Origin: Dechloromonas hankyongensis
GTDB lineage: Bacteria > Pseudomonadota > Gammaproteobacteria > Burkholderiales > Rhodocyclaceae
Assembly (NCBI RefSeq): GCF_022012295.1
Contig: NZ_JAKLTN010000001.1
Coordinates: forward strand, 1,612,001-1,676,000
DNA length: 64,000 nt
Reading direction: 5' to 3'
The position numbers and the translations under genes were made by a program. Each line of letters starts with the position of its first letter. Within the stretch, counting starts at the first letter, position 1. Shown in pieces: positions 46,568 through 55,263 of this stretch. The notes beneath the pieces were generated by a model that did no database searches, was not told the DNA's origin, and saw nothing but the letters and a program-made list of their open reading frames with translations.

Positions 46568-46912
46568 TCAGCCGTTTGCGCGGCGGCTGTCGTCGGGCGC
46601 TTCGCTGCGCTCGTCCATGCCGTAATCCCGCACCACCGAGGCGACGCGTATCCGGTATTCGGCAAATACGCTGGCCCGCCCGGTGGCCTGCGCCTGGCGA
46701 TGCTCCTCCAGATTGCGCCAGGCGCGAACGGCCTCCTCGTCGCGCCAGAAGGAAAGCGACAGGTACTTGCCTTTGGTGGCCAGGCTTTCGAAGCGCTCGA
46801 TGGAGATGAAGCCGTCGATGTCCTGCAGGCGCGGCTTGAGTTCGGCGGCGATGTCGAAATACGTCTGGGCCCGCTCGGCGACGGGCCACACTTCAAAGAT
46901 GACTGCGATCAT
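46568..46912 (-). CDS. Antibiotic biosynthesis monooxygenase (ABM)-domain protein
   Basis: 114 residues of the dimeric ferredoxin-like ABM fold: MIAVIFEVWPVAERAQTYFD, LQDIDGFISIERFESLATKG, YLSLSFWRDEEAVRAWRNLEEH. Most such small proteins are uncharacterised quinol or haem-related oxygenases or detoxifying enzymes. It stands alone between the chemoreceptor and the PNPOx gene. The C-terminal 15 residues are polar and probably disordered. Confidence 0.8.
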   Translation of the reverse strand: MIAVIFEVWPVAERAQTYFDIAAELKPRLQDIDGFISIERFESLATKGKYLSLSFWRDEEAVRAWRNLEEHRQAQATGRASVFAEYRIRVASVVRDYGMDERSEAPDDSRRANG

Positions 46913-46998
46913 GAAAATCTCCTGGGGTGTTGTGCCGGGCGCTGCCGGCGATCATGGCACAGTGATTCGTCCGGCGGCGATCTTTCGCTGCCGCCGGT

Positions 46999-47667
46999 TC
47001 AGGCCGCGCCCCGGTCGCTATCGCTCTGCGGCCTGAACCGGGTGGCGGGCACCGTGCGCCCCACGCTGTCGTCCTCCCGGCGCGGTGTGCCGAGCGTGGT
47101 TGCGAGCGGGATCACGCCGGCCCACACCGGCCAGTCCAGATCCTCGTCGTCGTCCTTGACCCCGAAGTCGCGCGCCTTGGCCGACGCCTCGGCGAGCGGA
47201 ATGCGCAGCACGCCGGTGGCGTTCAGTTCCTTGTCATTGATCGGGCGCAGCGTGTCCCAGCGTTCGGGATAGAGGCTATCGATGAGGGCCTTGAGGCTGC
47301 GTTCCTTCTCGGCCGGTTCGGTGACCAATTCAAAGCGGCCGTAGACCACCACCGAGCGGTAGTTCATCGAGTGGTGCATGGCCGAGCGGGCCACGACCAG
47401 GCCGTCGGCCAGCGCGATGGTGAGGCAGGCCTCGCCCTCGGTCAGCGCCGTGAGCATGCGCGACGCCTTGGCGCCATGGATGTACAGGTGCTCGCCGTCG
47501 CGCCAGTGGATGGTGGGGATGGCGTGCACCGCACCGTCGATCTGGAAGGCGACGGTGCAGATGACCGCCGCGTCGACGATGGCGTTGATGGCCTCGACGT
47601 CGTAGCGGGCGCGCTCCGGCTTGCGGCGGATGCGGGTGCGGGGAGAGGGGGCGGTGGATTGAGTCAT
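46999..47667 (-). CDS. Pyridoxamine-5'-phosphate-oxidase-like flavoprotein
   Basis: 222 residues from the ATG at 47667. It has a split-barrel FMN-binding fold: AAVICTVAFQIDGAVHAIPTIHWRDGEHLYIHGAKASRML, ACLTIALADGLVVARSAMHHSMNYRSVVVYGRF. This subgroup (PNPOx-like, PF12900) is usually divergent from a MocR-type regulator, as here, and is often under its control. True PdxH activity is not implied. It may bind FMN, F420 or haem. Confidence 0.85.
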   Translation of the reverse strand: MTQSTAPSPRTRIRRKPERARYDVEAINAIVDAAVICTVAFQIDGAVHAIPTIHWRDGEHLYIHGAKASRMLTALTEGEACLTIALADGLVVARSAMHHSMNYRSVVVYGRFELVTEPAEKERSLKALIDSLYPERWDTLRPINDKELNATGVLRIPLAEASAKARDFGVKDDDEDLDWPVWAGVIPLATTLGTPRREDDSVGRTVPATRFRPQSDSDRGAA

Positions 47668-47714
47668 GCAGGCAGGGCTCCGTGATGTCGATGGCTCCAC
47701 TGTACGGATGGCGT

Positions 47715-47732
47715 GGTACTGTTAGTAGTGCC
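47715..47732. promoter_or_regulatory. Candidate MocR operator
   Basis: GGTACT-GTTAGT-AGTGCC, an inverted repeat with one mismatch, in the 92-base gap between the divergent PNPOx-like and MocR genes. Confidence 0.4.
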
Positions 47733-47759
47733 ACAAAACGAATAATTCATGGAGCCACG

Positions 47760-49217
47760 ATGGAGCTGGACTGGCTGCTCGCCCCGCCCTTGCCGGAAAC
47801 CATGCCGCGACAGCGCGTGCTCTACCACCGCTTGCGCGATGCCATCCTGATCGGCCGCCTGGCGCCCGGCACGCCCCTGCCGGCCAGCCGCAGCCTGGCG
47901 GCGTCGCTGAAGATCGCCCGCAATACCGTCCTCTTCGCCTATGAGCAACTGGTCGCCGAAGGCTGCCTGGCGGCGGATCGCCAGGGAACGCGCGTGGCGC
48001 TGCTTCCGGCGCGGCTCGCTACGGCGCCGAGCCGCGCGGACGAATCCGGCGCGCCGCTGCAACTCTCCACCCGCGCCGCGGCGGCCTTGCAGCCCGAACC
48101 GGCACGCGAGGCGGCGGCCTTGCCATTTGCCCCCGGCACGCCGGACTACGGCGCCTTTCCCTTCCGCAGTTGGCGTGCCTGCCTGGAACGCGCCTGGCGC
48201 GATGCCGGGTGGCGTCAGCTCGGCTATGCCGCGCACGGCGGCGACCCGGCGCTGCGTGCAGCGCTGGCCGGTCACCTGACCACCGTCCGCGGCCTGGCGG
48301 TGGACGCCGGGCAAATCGTCATCACCAGCGGCACGCAGGCGGCGCTCGACCTCTGCGCCCGGCTGCTCGCCGATCACGGCGACACCGTGTGGGCCGAGAA
48401 TCCCGGCTATCTGGCTGCTCGCGTCGCCTTTGGCTTGGCCGGGCTGCGCGTGCATGACGTGCCGGTGGACAGCGAGGGGCTGGCGCCGAGCGAAACCGAC
48501 TGGTCCGGGCATCCACCGCGCCTGATCATGATCACGCCGTCGCACCAGTACCCGACCGGCCGCGTCATGTCCCTGCCGCGGCGCCTGGCGCTGATTGCGC
48601 GCGCCCGCCAGTCCGCCGCGTGGATCATCGAGGACGACTACGACAGCGAATTCCGCCGCGCCGGCCCGGCACCGCCGGCACTGTTCGGCCTGCAGCCCGA
48701 CGCCCCGGTGGTCTATGTCGGCACCTTCAGCAAGACGCTCTATCCCGGCCTGCGCCTCGGCTACTTGGTGCTGCCCCACGCCGTCGCCGCCGACTTCGCG
48801 CGCGCCACTACCCAGGCCACGCGCGCCGGGCAGGGCATCGAACAGCGCGCGCTCGCCGATTTCATCGAGCGCGGCTACTACACCGCCCATCTGCGCCGCA
48901 TGCGCGCCCGCTATGCCGCGCGGCAGCTCGCCCTGCGCGCGGCCTTGAAGGAAGCCTTTGGGCCGTCCGTGGAACTGTCGGGCGGCGACGCTGGCCTGCA
49001 CCTGGTGATGTGGTTGCCGGATGGGGTACGCGATAGCGAGGTGGCGGCGCGTGCCGCGCAACTGGGGTTGGGCCTGCGCGCCCTGGGCAGCTACACGCGG
49101 CCGCCGGTGGCCTGCAACGGGCTGGTACTGGGCTACGGAAGTCTGGCAGAGGGGATGGTCGGCGAGGCCGTGCGCCGCTTGGCGGCGGCGGTTCAGTCGG
49201 GGCACACCGCAGCGTGA
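47760..49217 (+). CDS. MocR/PdxR-type regulator (GntR HTH + aminotransferase fold)
   Basis: 485 residues from the ATG at 47760 (GGAG before it). The N-terminal GntR winged helix (about 15-80, VLYHRLRDAILIGRLAPGTP, SRSLAASLKIARNTVLFAYE) is joined to a PLP-dependent fold-type I aminotransferase domain. The PLP lysine lies in VGTFSKTLYPGLRLGY, and the Asp/Tyr region in IIEDDYDSEF. It binds PLP as an effector rather than for catalysis. It probably controls the divergent PNPOx-like gene. A GABA- or taurine-type target is not supported by the neighbours. Confidence 0.9.
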   Translation: MELDWLLAPPLPETMPRQRVLYHRLRDAILIGRLAPGTPLPASRSLAASLKIARNTVLFAYEQLVAEGCLAADRQGTRVALLPARLATAPSRADESGAPLQLSTRAAAALQPEPAREAAALPFAPGTPDYGAFPFRSWRACLERAWRDAGWRQLGYAAHGGDPALRAALAGHLTTVRGLAVDAGQIVITSGTQAALDLCARLLADHGDTVWAENPGYLAARVAFGLAGLRVHDVPVDSEGLAPSETDWSGHPPRLIMITPSHQYPTGRVMSLPRRLALIARARQSAAWIIEDDYDSEFRRAGPAPPALFGLQPDAPVVYVGTFSKTLYPGLRLGYLVLPHAVAADFARATTQATRAGQGIEQRALADFIERGYYTAHLRRMRARYAARQLALRAALKEAFGPSVELSGGDAGLHLVMWLPDGVRDSEVAARAAQLGLGLRALGSYTRPPVACNGLVLGYGSLAEGMVGEAVRRLAAAVQSGHTAA

Positions 49218-49332
49218 AAATTGACTGCTGTTGCAGAGTTATTACCTCGGCCATAACTTGACTCAGCTAAAAGCCTTTTAATATCGTTCGCGCAAAATAG
49301 CGAAACAGTCTCCGTTCAATTCGTCTCCGCCC

Positions 49333-50943
49333 ATGCCCATCCGTTTGCGACTCGTGCTGCTTGCCGGCATCGCCATACTGGCGATGGCCATCGCGACATG
49401 GTTGGGCATCAGTCGCCTGAATGAAACGCGCCACAACGTCGAGCGCGAGGTGTTGCATAACAAGTGGGCCCATGACTGCTCGTCGCTGATTCACTACCTG
49501 CAGCGCGAACGGGGCGCCAGTGCCAGCTTCATCGCGTCGAGTCTGAAGGACTTCGATACCGTCAAGAAGATGCGTTCGGACAGCAGCGCCGCGCTCGAGG
49601 CCCTGTTCAACAACCCGCTGGCGACCGAACACCGGCTGGCCCGCCTGGGGATGGCCGATCTCCGGGTCAAGCTCATGGAGGTCCGCAACGACGTTGAGCA
49701 CCAGAGCACCGACTGGCGACGCCTGCGTGATGCCTATACCACCCCCATCAACACGCTGCTCGGGGCGGTATCGTATGAAATGCTGCATGAGGTGGACACC
49801 TTCTCGCCCAAGCTGGACATGATTGCCGAACTCGCGCTGGCCCGCGAGGCACTGGGGCTGCTGCGGGCGACGGTGAACAGCGTGCGGACCCAGGCTAGTC
49901 GGAATACCAGCGATCTGATCTTCATCGCCGGCGAACTGACCCTCTACCGTCACCACATCGACGTGGTGCGGAGCCATTTCGCCGAATCGGATATCCATTC
50001 CCTGCGTTCGGCCATCGACACGCCGGATCACGCCTGGGTCATGGAAGCCATCAATCGGGTACTCAGCAAGTACGATATGGTGGCCGCGCTGCCGGATGGG
50101 GAACAGTGGTGGGAACGTTCGACCAAGGTCATCGACTCCCTGAAGACCCTTGAAGATCAGTTGTTTGACCAACTGGCCCGGGAAACTATGGAAAAAGGCC
50201 GAGCGCAGAAAAACGTCATGCTGTGGGTGTCCGCCGGCATGTTCGCGATGCTGCTCGTCCTGGTCAGCTTCGTCACGATGACCATCACCGTGATGATGCG
50301 CGATCTGCGGGAGCTGTCTACGGCGCTCGACCAGATTGTCGAAAAGGAAAACTACGCCATCCGGCTCAAGGATCGCGGCGGGCGCGACGAATGGAGCCAC
50401 GCTTTCCAGCATTTCAACCGGCTGCTCGAATTTACCGACCGCCTGATCCGGGAGAAGGAAACCCTGGCGTCGATGGACACGTTGACCGGCGTGATGAACC
50501 GGCGCGCCTTCCTGAAATATGCCCAGCGCGAAATTACCCGCGCGAACCGCTATGGTCACAACCTGTCGCTGATCTTTCTCGATATCGACCATTTCAAGCG
50601 CATCAACGACACTTGCGGCCACGCCACGGGCGACGAGGTGCTCAAGATGTTTGTCGATACGGTAAAAACGAGAAGCCGCGACACCGATCTCATTTCCCGC
50701 TGGGGCGGGGAAGAGTTCATCATCATGACGCCGGATACCGGCATCGACGGCGCGCAGAGTTTTGCCGAGTCGGTTCGCCAATGCGTTGCTGCCGCCGAGT
50801 TCCCCGGCATCGGGCATGTCACCTGCTCGTTCGGAGTGACGCAGTGGAAGCGCGGGGAAACCTTCGAGGCCTTTTGTTCGCGGGCCGATGTGGCGCTGTA
50901 CGAGGCCAAGCAAAGCGGGCGCAACCGGGTGTGTGTAGGGTGA
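49333..50943 (+). CDS. Diguanylate cyclase with nitrate/nitrite-sensing (NIT) domain
   Basis: 536 residues. One N-terminal helix (about 5-25), a long helical periplasmic domain (about 30-290) with the NIT-type motif LQRERGASASFIASS, a second helix (about 297-318), HAMP, then GGDEF (about 370-530). The active-site motif is GGEEF (RWGGEEFIIM), and LDIDHFKRINDTCGH is complete, so c-di-GMP synthesis is likely. An RxxD product-inhibition site is not obvious. The following gene is a bacteriohemerythrin; pairing of cyclases with hemerythrin is known for oxygen-dependent signalling. Confidence 0.9.
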   Translation: MPIRLRLVLLAGIAILAMAIATWLGISRLNETRHNVEREVLHNKWAHDCSSLIHYLQRERGASASFIASSLKDFDTVKKMRSDSSAALEALFNNPLATEHRLARLGMADLRVKLMEVRNDVEHQSTDWRRLRDAYTTPINTLLGAVSYEMLHEVDTFSPKLDMIAELALAREALGLLRATVNSVRTQASRNTSDLIFIAGELTLYRHHIDVVRSHFAESDIHSLRSAIDTPDHAWVMEAINRVLSKYDMVAALPDGEQWWERSTKVIDSLKTLEDQLFDQLARETMEKGRAQKNVMLWVSAGMFAMLLVLVSFVTMTITVMMRDLRELSTALDQIVEKENYAIRLKDRGGRDEWSHAFQHFNRLLEFTDRLIREKETLASMDTLTGVMNRRAFLKYAQREITRANRYGHNLSLIFLDIDHFKRINDTCGHATGDEVLKMFVDTVKTRSRDTDLISRWGGEEFIIMTPDTGIDGAQSFAESVRQCVAAAEFPGIGHVTCSFGVTQWKRGETFEAFCSRADVALYEAKQSGRNRVCVG

Positions 50944-50951
50944 AAAAAACA

Positions 50952-51380
50952 ATGAAAGTCGGACACCAGTTACTGCAATGGAGCGATACGCTCGCTACCG
51001 GGATCGCCCGGATCGATCAGCAACACCAGATGCTGATCAACATCCTGAACGACGCCAACAACTGCTTCCGCGCCGGAGGAAATGCCGAGGCGCAAGCCAA
51101 GGCGATCGAAGACCTGATCGGCTACACCATCTATCACTTCGACTCGGAAGAGGAGCTGATGGAGTCGGGTGGCTATGGCGATCGCTTGCCCGACGACGAA
51201 AAAGCCCACGTGCGAGAGCACCGCGCCTTCGCCAAGGCCGCCACCGAGTACCAGTTGGCGCTCAAGCAAGGCAAGGCGATCGACCACGAAACGCTGTTCG
51301 GTTTCCTGAACAACTGGTTGGTCAACCACGTGATGGGGACAGACCAGGAGTTGGGGAAATTCCTCAATGGCGGCTGTTAG
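50952..51380 (+). CDS. Bacteriohemerythrin
   Basis: 142 residues from the ATG at 50952, or a GTG at 50940 that overlaps the cyclase stop. The four-helix hemerythrin ligands are in order: HxxxD-type IDQQHQMLINILND, HFDSEEELM, EHRAF and NWLVNHVMGTDQEL. It binds O2 at a non-haem diiron site. Lying directly behind the cyclase, it could deliver or sense oxygen for that protein. A plain oxygen store is the alternative. Confidence 0.9.
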   Translation: MKVGHQLLQWSDTLATGIARIDQQHQMLINILNDANNCFRAGGNAEAQAKAIEDLIGYTIYHFDSEEELMESGGYGDRLPDDEKAHVREHRAFAKAATEYQLALKQGKAIDHETLFGFLNNWLVNHVMGTDQELGKFLNGGC

Positions 51381-51419
51381 TTGGTGCAGGGAGCAGCGCC
51401 TGAGCTGAAATTGGCCTTA

Positions 51420-51459
51420 AAAGCGGTTTGCTTGTGAATCACAGTGGCGAAACCGCTTT
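51420..51459 (+). terminator. Inverted repeat after hemerythrin gene
   Basis: AAAGCGGTTT (51420-51429) and AAACCGCTTT (51450-51459) form a perfect 10-bp stem with a 20-base loop, 40 bases after the stop. It could be a terminator or an operator for the next gene. Confidence 0.45.
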
Positions 51460-51552
51460 GCCACAGTCATTGCACGGCCACACCTTGTCCGCCTGGAACG
51501 AATCGTTTTTATGGCGGTCGGATAAGTCGTCATTCCGGAGGAGGCGTGGATC

Positions 51553-51921
51553 ATGAAATTGTTTGCTCGCATAGGCCTGGCTTCGCTTGGGGTCTCCGTT
51601 TTGTCGATTTCTCTTGCCGGTGTCGCCGAGGAAGCTGCAAAGCCAGGATCGGCGGCCCGGACCATCCTGGCCGAAGATGAAAAACTCCAGGCCTTCGAGA
51701 TTCGTCAGATGCCAGGGGAGGTCAATACGGCAGTGACGTCCGGCACCCGGGTCATCAGGGCGCTCAAGGGAGGGACGCTGTTGAGGACCTATGCCGATGG
51801 GAGGACCGAGCAATCCAATTGGCAAACCGGTGATGTGCAGATCCAGGGGCCGGGGCCGCAATATACGGTGAAGAACGTTGGCGATAGTGAAGTCGTGCTG
51901 TACGTCGTTCGTCTGAAATAA
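51553..51921 (+). CDS. Small exported cupin-like protein
   Basis: 122 residues: a signal peptide of about 25 residues, then a single cupin-like beta barrel suggested by TRVIRALKGGTLLRTYADGR, TGDVQIQGPGPQYTVKNVGDSEV. The usual metal-binding histidines of cupins are missing. Ribosome site GGAGGAGG. It precedes a periplasmic binding protein by 33 bases, and the two may be co-expressed. The role is unknown. Confidence 0.65.
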   Translation: MKLFARIGLASLGVSVLSISLAGVAEEAAKPGSAARTILAEDEKLQAFEIRQMPGEVNTAVTSGTRVIRALKGGTLLRTYADGRTEQSNWQTGDVQIQGPGPQYTVKNVGDSEVVLYVVRLK

Positions 51922-51954
51922 GTGCGCGAACGGCTGGGTGTAAGGGAATTGTTC

Positions 51955-52722
51955 ATGAAGCACGCTACGTTGCGCGCCACGGTGCGGCGATCGCTTGCCG
52001 TGGTCGCGGCCTTGGGCTGCTGCGTAGCGACCGCCGCCGAACTTCATGTTTTCGCTCCCAATGCCGTCAAGGAACCCCTTGAGATCATCGTCGCACGATT
52101 CGAGAAATCCTCAGGTCACCGGGTTGTGCTGCGTTGGGCCGGCACCGAGGCCATCACCAAGCGGGTTGGCGACGGAGAAACGGCAGATGTCGTGGTCAAC
52201 GCCACACAAAATATCGAAAAGCTGACCGCTGACGGCAAGTTGGTCGACGGCTCGCGTACCGACTTCGCCCGGTCGGCAATCGGCGTCGCGATACCGGAGT
52301 CGCTGCCCCGGCCCGACATTGCGTCGGTCGATGGGCTGAAGCAGGCGCTTCTCGCGGCCAAGTCAGTAGCCATCTCTTCCGGCACGAGCGGCCGCTATCT
52401 CCTGAAGATGTTCGACCGGCTGGCGATTCGCCAGCAGATTGAGGCAAAGCTCGTGCAACCCCCTTCCGGGGCTCAGATCGGCGAGATCATCGCGCGGGGC
52501 GAGGCCGAACTCGGCTTCCAACAGGTGAGCGAACTCGTCCATGTACCGGGTATCCGGTATCTCGGCCCGCTTCCGCCGGAGATTCAAAACTACACTGTCT
52601 ATTCGGCTGCCATACACCGCCAGGCCCTGCAGCCCGGGGTCGCCAAGTCCTTTCTCGGGGCGTTGCGAGAGGCCGAGGCAGCGACTGCAATCGGCCAGTC
52701 GGGCATGGAGCCGGTCAGGTAG
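51955..52722 (+). CDS. Periplasmic substrate-binding protein, molybdate-type (ModA-like)
   Basis: 255 residues from the ATG at 51955 (AAGGGA upstream). After a signal peptide ending ATAA, the mature protein has the type II periplasmic-binding fold of the ModA family: LHVFAPNAVKEPLEIIVARFEKSSG, TADVVVNATQNIEKLTADGKL, SSGTSGRYLLKMFDRLAI. No ABC permease or ATPase lies nearby, so it is an orphan binding protein. It might sense an anion or organic acid rather than import it. A frame start at 51922 (GTG) is less likely. Confidence 0.8.
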   Translation: MKHATLRATVRRSLAVVAALGCCVATAAELHVFAPNAVKEPLEIIVARFEKSSGHRVVLRWAGTEAITKRVGDGETADVVVNATQNIEKLTADGKLVDGSRTDFARSAIGVAIPESLPRPDIASVDGLKQALLAAKSVAISSGTSGRYLLKMFDRLAIRQQIEAKLVQPPSGAQIGEIIARGEAELGFQQVSELVHVPGIRYLGPLPPEIQNYTVYSAAIHRQALQPGVAKSFLGALREAEAATAIGQSGMEPVR

Positions 52723-53040
52723 GCGGTGTTCGCTGCCTTGGCTGTCTGACAGCCTGGCCGGGCTGGACTGGCGAAGCCATGTTTTGTCGCGTGAAGCGCG
52801 CGTCGGCCAGGCACTCGCGTGCCGGACGATGCTTTTGCCAGGGCACCGGTTTGCCTTGAAATCGGCGGGTGGTGACCTAGCATTAACCTATGGCCAGCGC
52901 AGCCAAAGGACGGTCATTTGGTATGAAGCCGAGTCAAGTTCAAAACAACTGATCTCCAGATATATCGCCGGGTTCGGCAATTGCTCAGGGTAACGTGGGT
53001 TTCCAGGGTTCGTGGCGAACATCGTTATAGGAGCAAAATC
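52723..53040. other. Intergenic stretch without recognisable gene
   Basis: It contains a short hairpin GGCTGT-CTG-ACAGCC (52740-52754), a candidate terminator 18 bases after the binding-protein gene. No convincing reading frame, RNA or repeat is seen in the remainder. An ATAGGAGC ribosome site for the next gene lies at its end. Confidence 0.5.
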
Positions 53041-53364
53041 ATGAAACATCATTCCATGCTCAATTCTTTCTGCGGCCTGCTGATTGGGCTGGCCGGCGTT
53101 TCGGCGGCCGTAAATACGCCATGGGCGGCAGATGTCGGAATGCCGGTACTCAGCAAGTGGTCGGCCAAGACCATGGTCGTGCCCCCTCAAGTACCCGCAG
53201 CCGCGTCAAGCAATGCGACCGAAGAGAGTCGCCATGCAAAAGGCGCGCAAGGTCCCATCCGTAGAGACTACAACGACCCGATGGTCGGAGCCGATGCGGA
53301 AACCTTACGCCGCGACCTGCAAATGGACCGCTATCCGTTCAATAACCGGGTGAGTATTCCTTGA
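53041..53364 (+). CDS. Small exported hypothetical protein
   Basis: 107 residues from the ATG at 53041 with GGAG nearby. A signal peptide of about 30 residues (ending TPWAA) leads to a short polar chain rich in Ala, Ser, Arg and Asp with no recognisable fold; it ends RRDLQMDRYPFNNRVSIP. It lies in line before the isochorismatase-type gene but 154 bases away. I do not recognise it. Confidence 0.5.
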   Translation: MKHHSMLNSFCGLLIGLAGVSAAVNTPWAADVGMPVLSKWSAKTMVVPPQVPAAASSNATEESRHAKGAQGPIRRDYNDPMVGADAETLRRDLQMDRYPFNNRVSIP

Positions 53365-53518
53365 TGGATTGGGCACCGGTTGCGGGAATTCGTGATGCCG
53401 ATTGTTACGCAGCGGTTTAATGACAATTACAATGGTCACGCCACTGTCTGAGCGGGATGCTACTTCCGTCGAGAAGCGGCATGCCGTTCGGGAAGTACCC
53501 ATTCAGGAAAGAAGCCCC

Positions 53519-54061
53519 ATGCGTATACAAGCGTCCGAATCCCTGCTGCTGGTCGTCGATCTCCAGAGCGGTTTGCTGCCCGCCATCGACGGCGGCGAGG
53601 CTGTCCTTTCGCAGGCCACCTGGCTGGTGGATGTCGCCCGAACGATCGGTATTCCCATGCTCGTGACAGAGCATTGTCCGCAGCGCATCGGCCTCACCGA
53701 TTCGGCGCTGCGGGCGCGTTTTTTGGCGGAGTGTATCGTCGAAAAGACCCATTTCTCGGCCGTTACCGAAGGCGCCTTGCTCAAGGCCGCACCGGCCGGC
53801 CGGCGCCAGTGGGTCGTCGCCGGAACGGAAGCCCATGTCTGCGTTCAGCAGACGGTACTCGACCTTCTCGCCAGCGGCCATAGCGTTTTCGTGGTGGACG
53901 AGGCGGTCGGTTCGCGCCGGGCGCGCGACAAGGAACTGGCCCTGGGCCGCATGCAGCAGAATGGCGCCGAAATCGTCAGCCGCGAAATGGTCGCCTTCGA
54001 GTGGCTGGAAAGTGCCAACAACCCGGCGTTCCGCGACGTACTGCGCCGGTTCATTCGCTAG
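53519..54061 (+). CDS. Isochorismatase-family cysteine hydrolase
   Basis: 180 residues from the ATG at 53519 (AGGAAAG upstream). The catalytic triad of the family is visible: Asp in LLLVVDLQSGLLP, Lys in IVEKTHFSAV, Cys in AGTEAHVCVQQTVLDL. The length is that of YcaC-type enzymes. Members hydrolyse amides, isochorismate or similar compounds; the substrate here is unknown. An earlier start at 53402 lacks a ribosome site. Confidence 0.88.
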   Translation: MRIQASESLLLVVDLQSGLLPAIDGGEAVLSQATWLVDVARTIGIPMLVTEHCPQRIGLTDSALRARFLAECIVEKTHFSAVTEGALLKAAPAGRRQWVVAGTEAHVCVQQTVLDLLASGHSVFVVDEAVGSRRARDKELALGRMQQNGAEIVSREMVAFEWLESANNPAFRDVLRRFIR

Positions 54062-54081
54062 CTCTGGCGGACAGCAAGCAA

Positions 54082-54411
54082 TCAGGTCGATGGTTGCAGG
54101 GCGATGACGGCCATGCCGATCAAGGCGATTGCGGCGCCCAACACGTCCCAGCGGGTCAGCGCGACGCCGTCGACGAGGCGTAGCCACAGCAGTGCCACGG
54201 CGATGTACATGCCGCCGTACGCGGCATAGGTTCTGCCCGCTGCCGCCGGATGGAGCGTCAGCAGCCAGGCGAACAAGGCCAGCGAAAGCGCAGCCGGAAC
54301 CAGCAGCAGTGCGGTCTTGCCCTGCTTGACGACCAGCCAGGGCAGGTAGCAGCCGACGATTTCGGCAATTGCCGTCACGGCAAACAAAAGGCTCAGGCGC
54401 AGCAATTCCAT
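54082..54411 (-). CDS. ynfA: YnfA/UPF0060 membrane protein
   Basis: 109 residues, four transmembrane helices, from the ATG at 54411 ([20 protein letters not shown]). The signature [13 protein letters not shown] and [12 protein letters not shown] with [15 protein letters not shown] is diagnostic of UPF0060. It is a small SMR-like inner-membrane protein of uncertain transport role. It converges on the isochorismatase-type gene. Confidence 0.93.
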   Translation of the reverse strand: MELLRLSLLFAVTAIAEIVGCYLPWLVVKQGKTALLLVPAALSLALFAWLLTLHPAAAGRTYAAYGGMYIAVALLWLRLVDGVALTRWDVLGAAIALIGMAVIALQPST

Positions 54412-54499
54412 GTCGATTTCCGTCGCGGTGTGGCTTGCCATGTTGCCTGAAAAAGCCGTGAACCGCGTTGGGAGTGGGGAAGCCGGGGTGAGGCAGTCT

Positions 54500-55072
54500 C
54501 TAGATGCTGGCCTGGCGGCTACGCCGGCGGAAGAGGCGATAGACGGCACGCCAGCGGCGGAGCAACAGCGCCAGGATGCCGCGACGCGTCCGGCGCAACT
54601 TGCGGCGCAGGGCGAGCAGGGCGGCACGGGTGCGCCGGTAGATCGGGTGGCGGTGCAGCGTGTCGAACACGTAGGTGCGGAAAAGGATCACCGCGCCATA
54701 GGATCGCGCAAACCAGCCGATTTGCATCAGTTGCGGCTTGGTAAGAGTAAAAATGTGCGCGACCAGCGCCGTTCCCACCACCTTGGCGGCGAGGAAGGTG
54801 CCGACGCCGAGCAGCGGCGCGCCGTGCGTCAGGAAATAGAGGCCGATCACCTTGAAGGGCAGCAGGGCGGCGCCGGGAATCAGGAAGCAAGCCAGTGCCA
54901 GGTAGCGCGGCGCCCGGGCGATCCACGCCTCGATGCGGCGCAGCAGCGGCCAGCCGCCGATCAGCGCCATCAGCCGTTCCAGCGGCTCCCACAGCCATTC
55001 CCAGAACCACAGCAGCAAGGCCGCCAGGGCGATGAAGGGCGGCGTCAGCAGGCGTTTCAGTCTCTGTTCCAT
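54500..55072 (-). CDS. Hypothetical membrane protein with basic C-terminus
   Basis: 190 residues from the ATG at 55072 (alternative 55087). Hydrophobic helices at about 10-35, 57-85 and 88-110 are followed by a strongly basic tail of about 60 residues ([20 protein letters not shown] and on), unusual for a membrane protein. The tail could bind RNA, DNA or lipid head groups. The family is not recognised. It is divergent from the ParB-like gene. Confidence 0.65.
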   Translation of the reverse strand: MEQRLKRLLTPPFIALAALLLWFWEWLWEPLERLMALIGGWPLLRRIEAWIARAPRYLALACFLIPGAALLPFKVIGLYFLTHGAPLLGVGTFLAAKVVGTALVAHIFTLTKPQLMQIGWFARSYGAVILFRTYVFDTLHRHPIYRRTRAALLALRRKLRRTRRGILALLLRRWRAVYRLFRRRSRQASI

Positions 55073-55263
55073 GCCGGAATTTTCCATGCGATGGCAGGAA
55101 ATATAGCCGAACGGCCGGCATTTGCCTGCCTGATCCCGGTAACCGGGTGTGACGGTGGCTGACCGAACGGCCGTCGGGGTGGGGCGGCTTGAAAAACCGG
55201 TCAAAAACGACGAACATGCCGCCCCTTCTCCGCCTCTTCTTCATCCCTTCCCGGACCTTCGCC

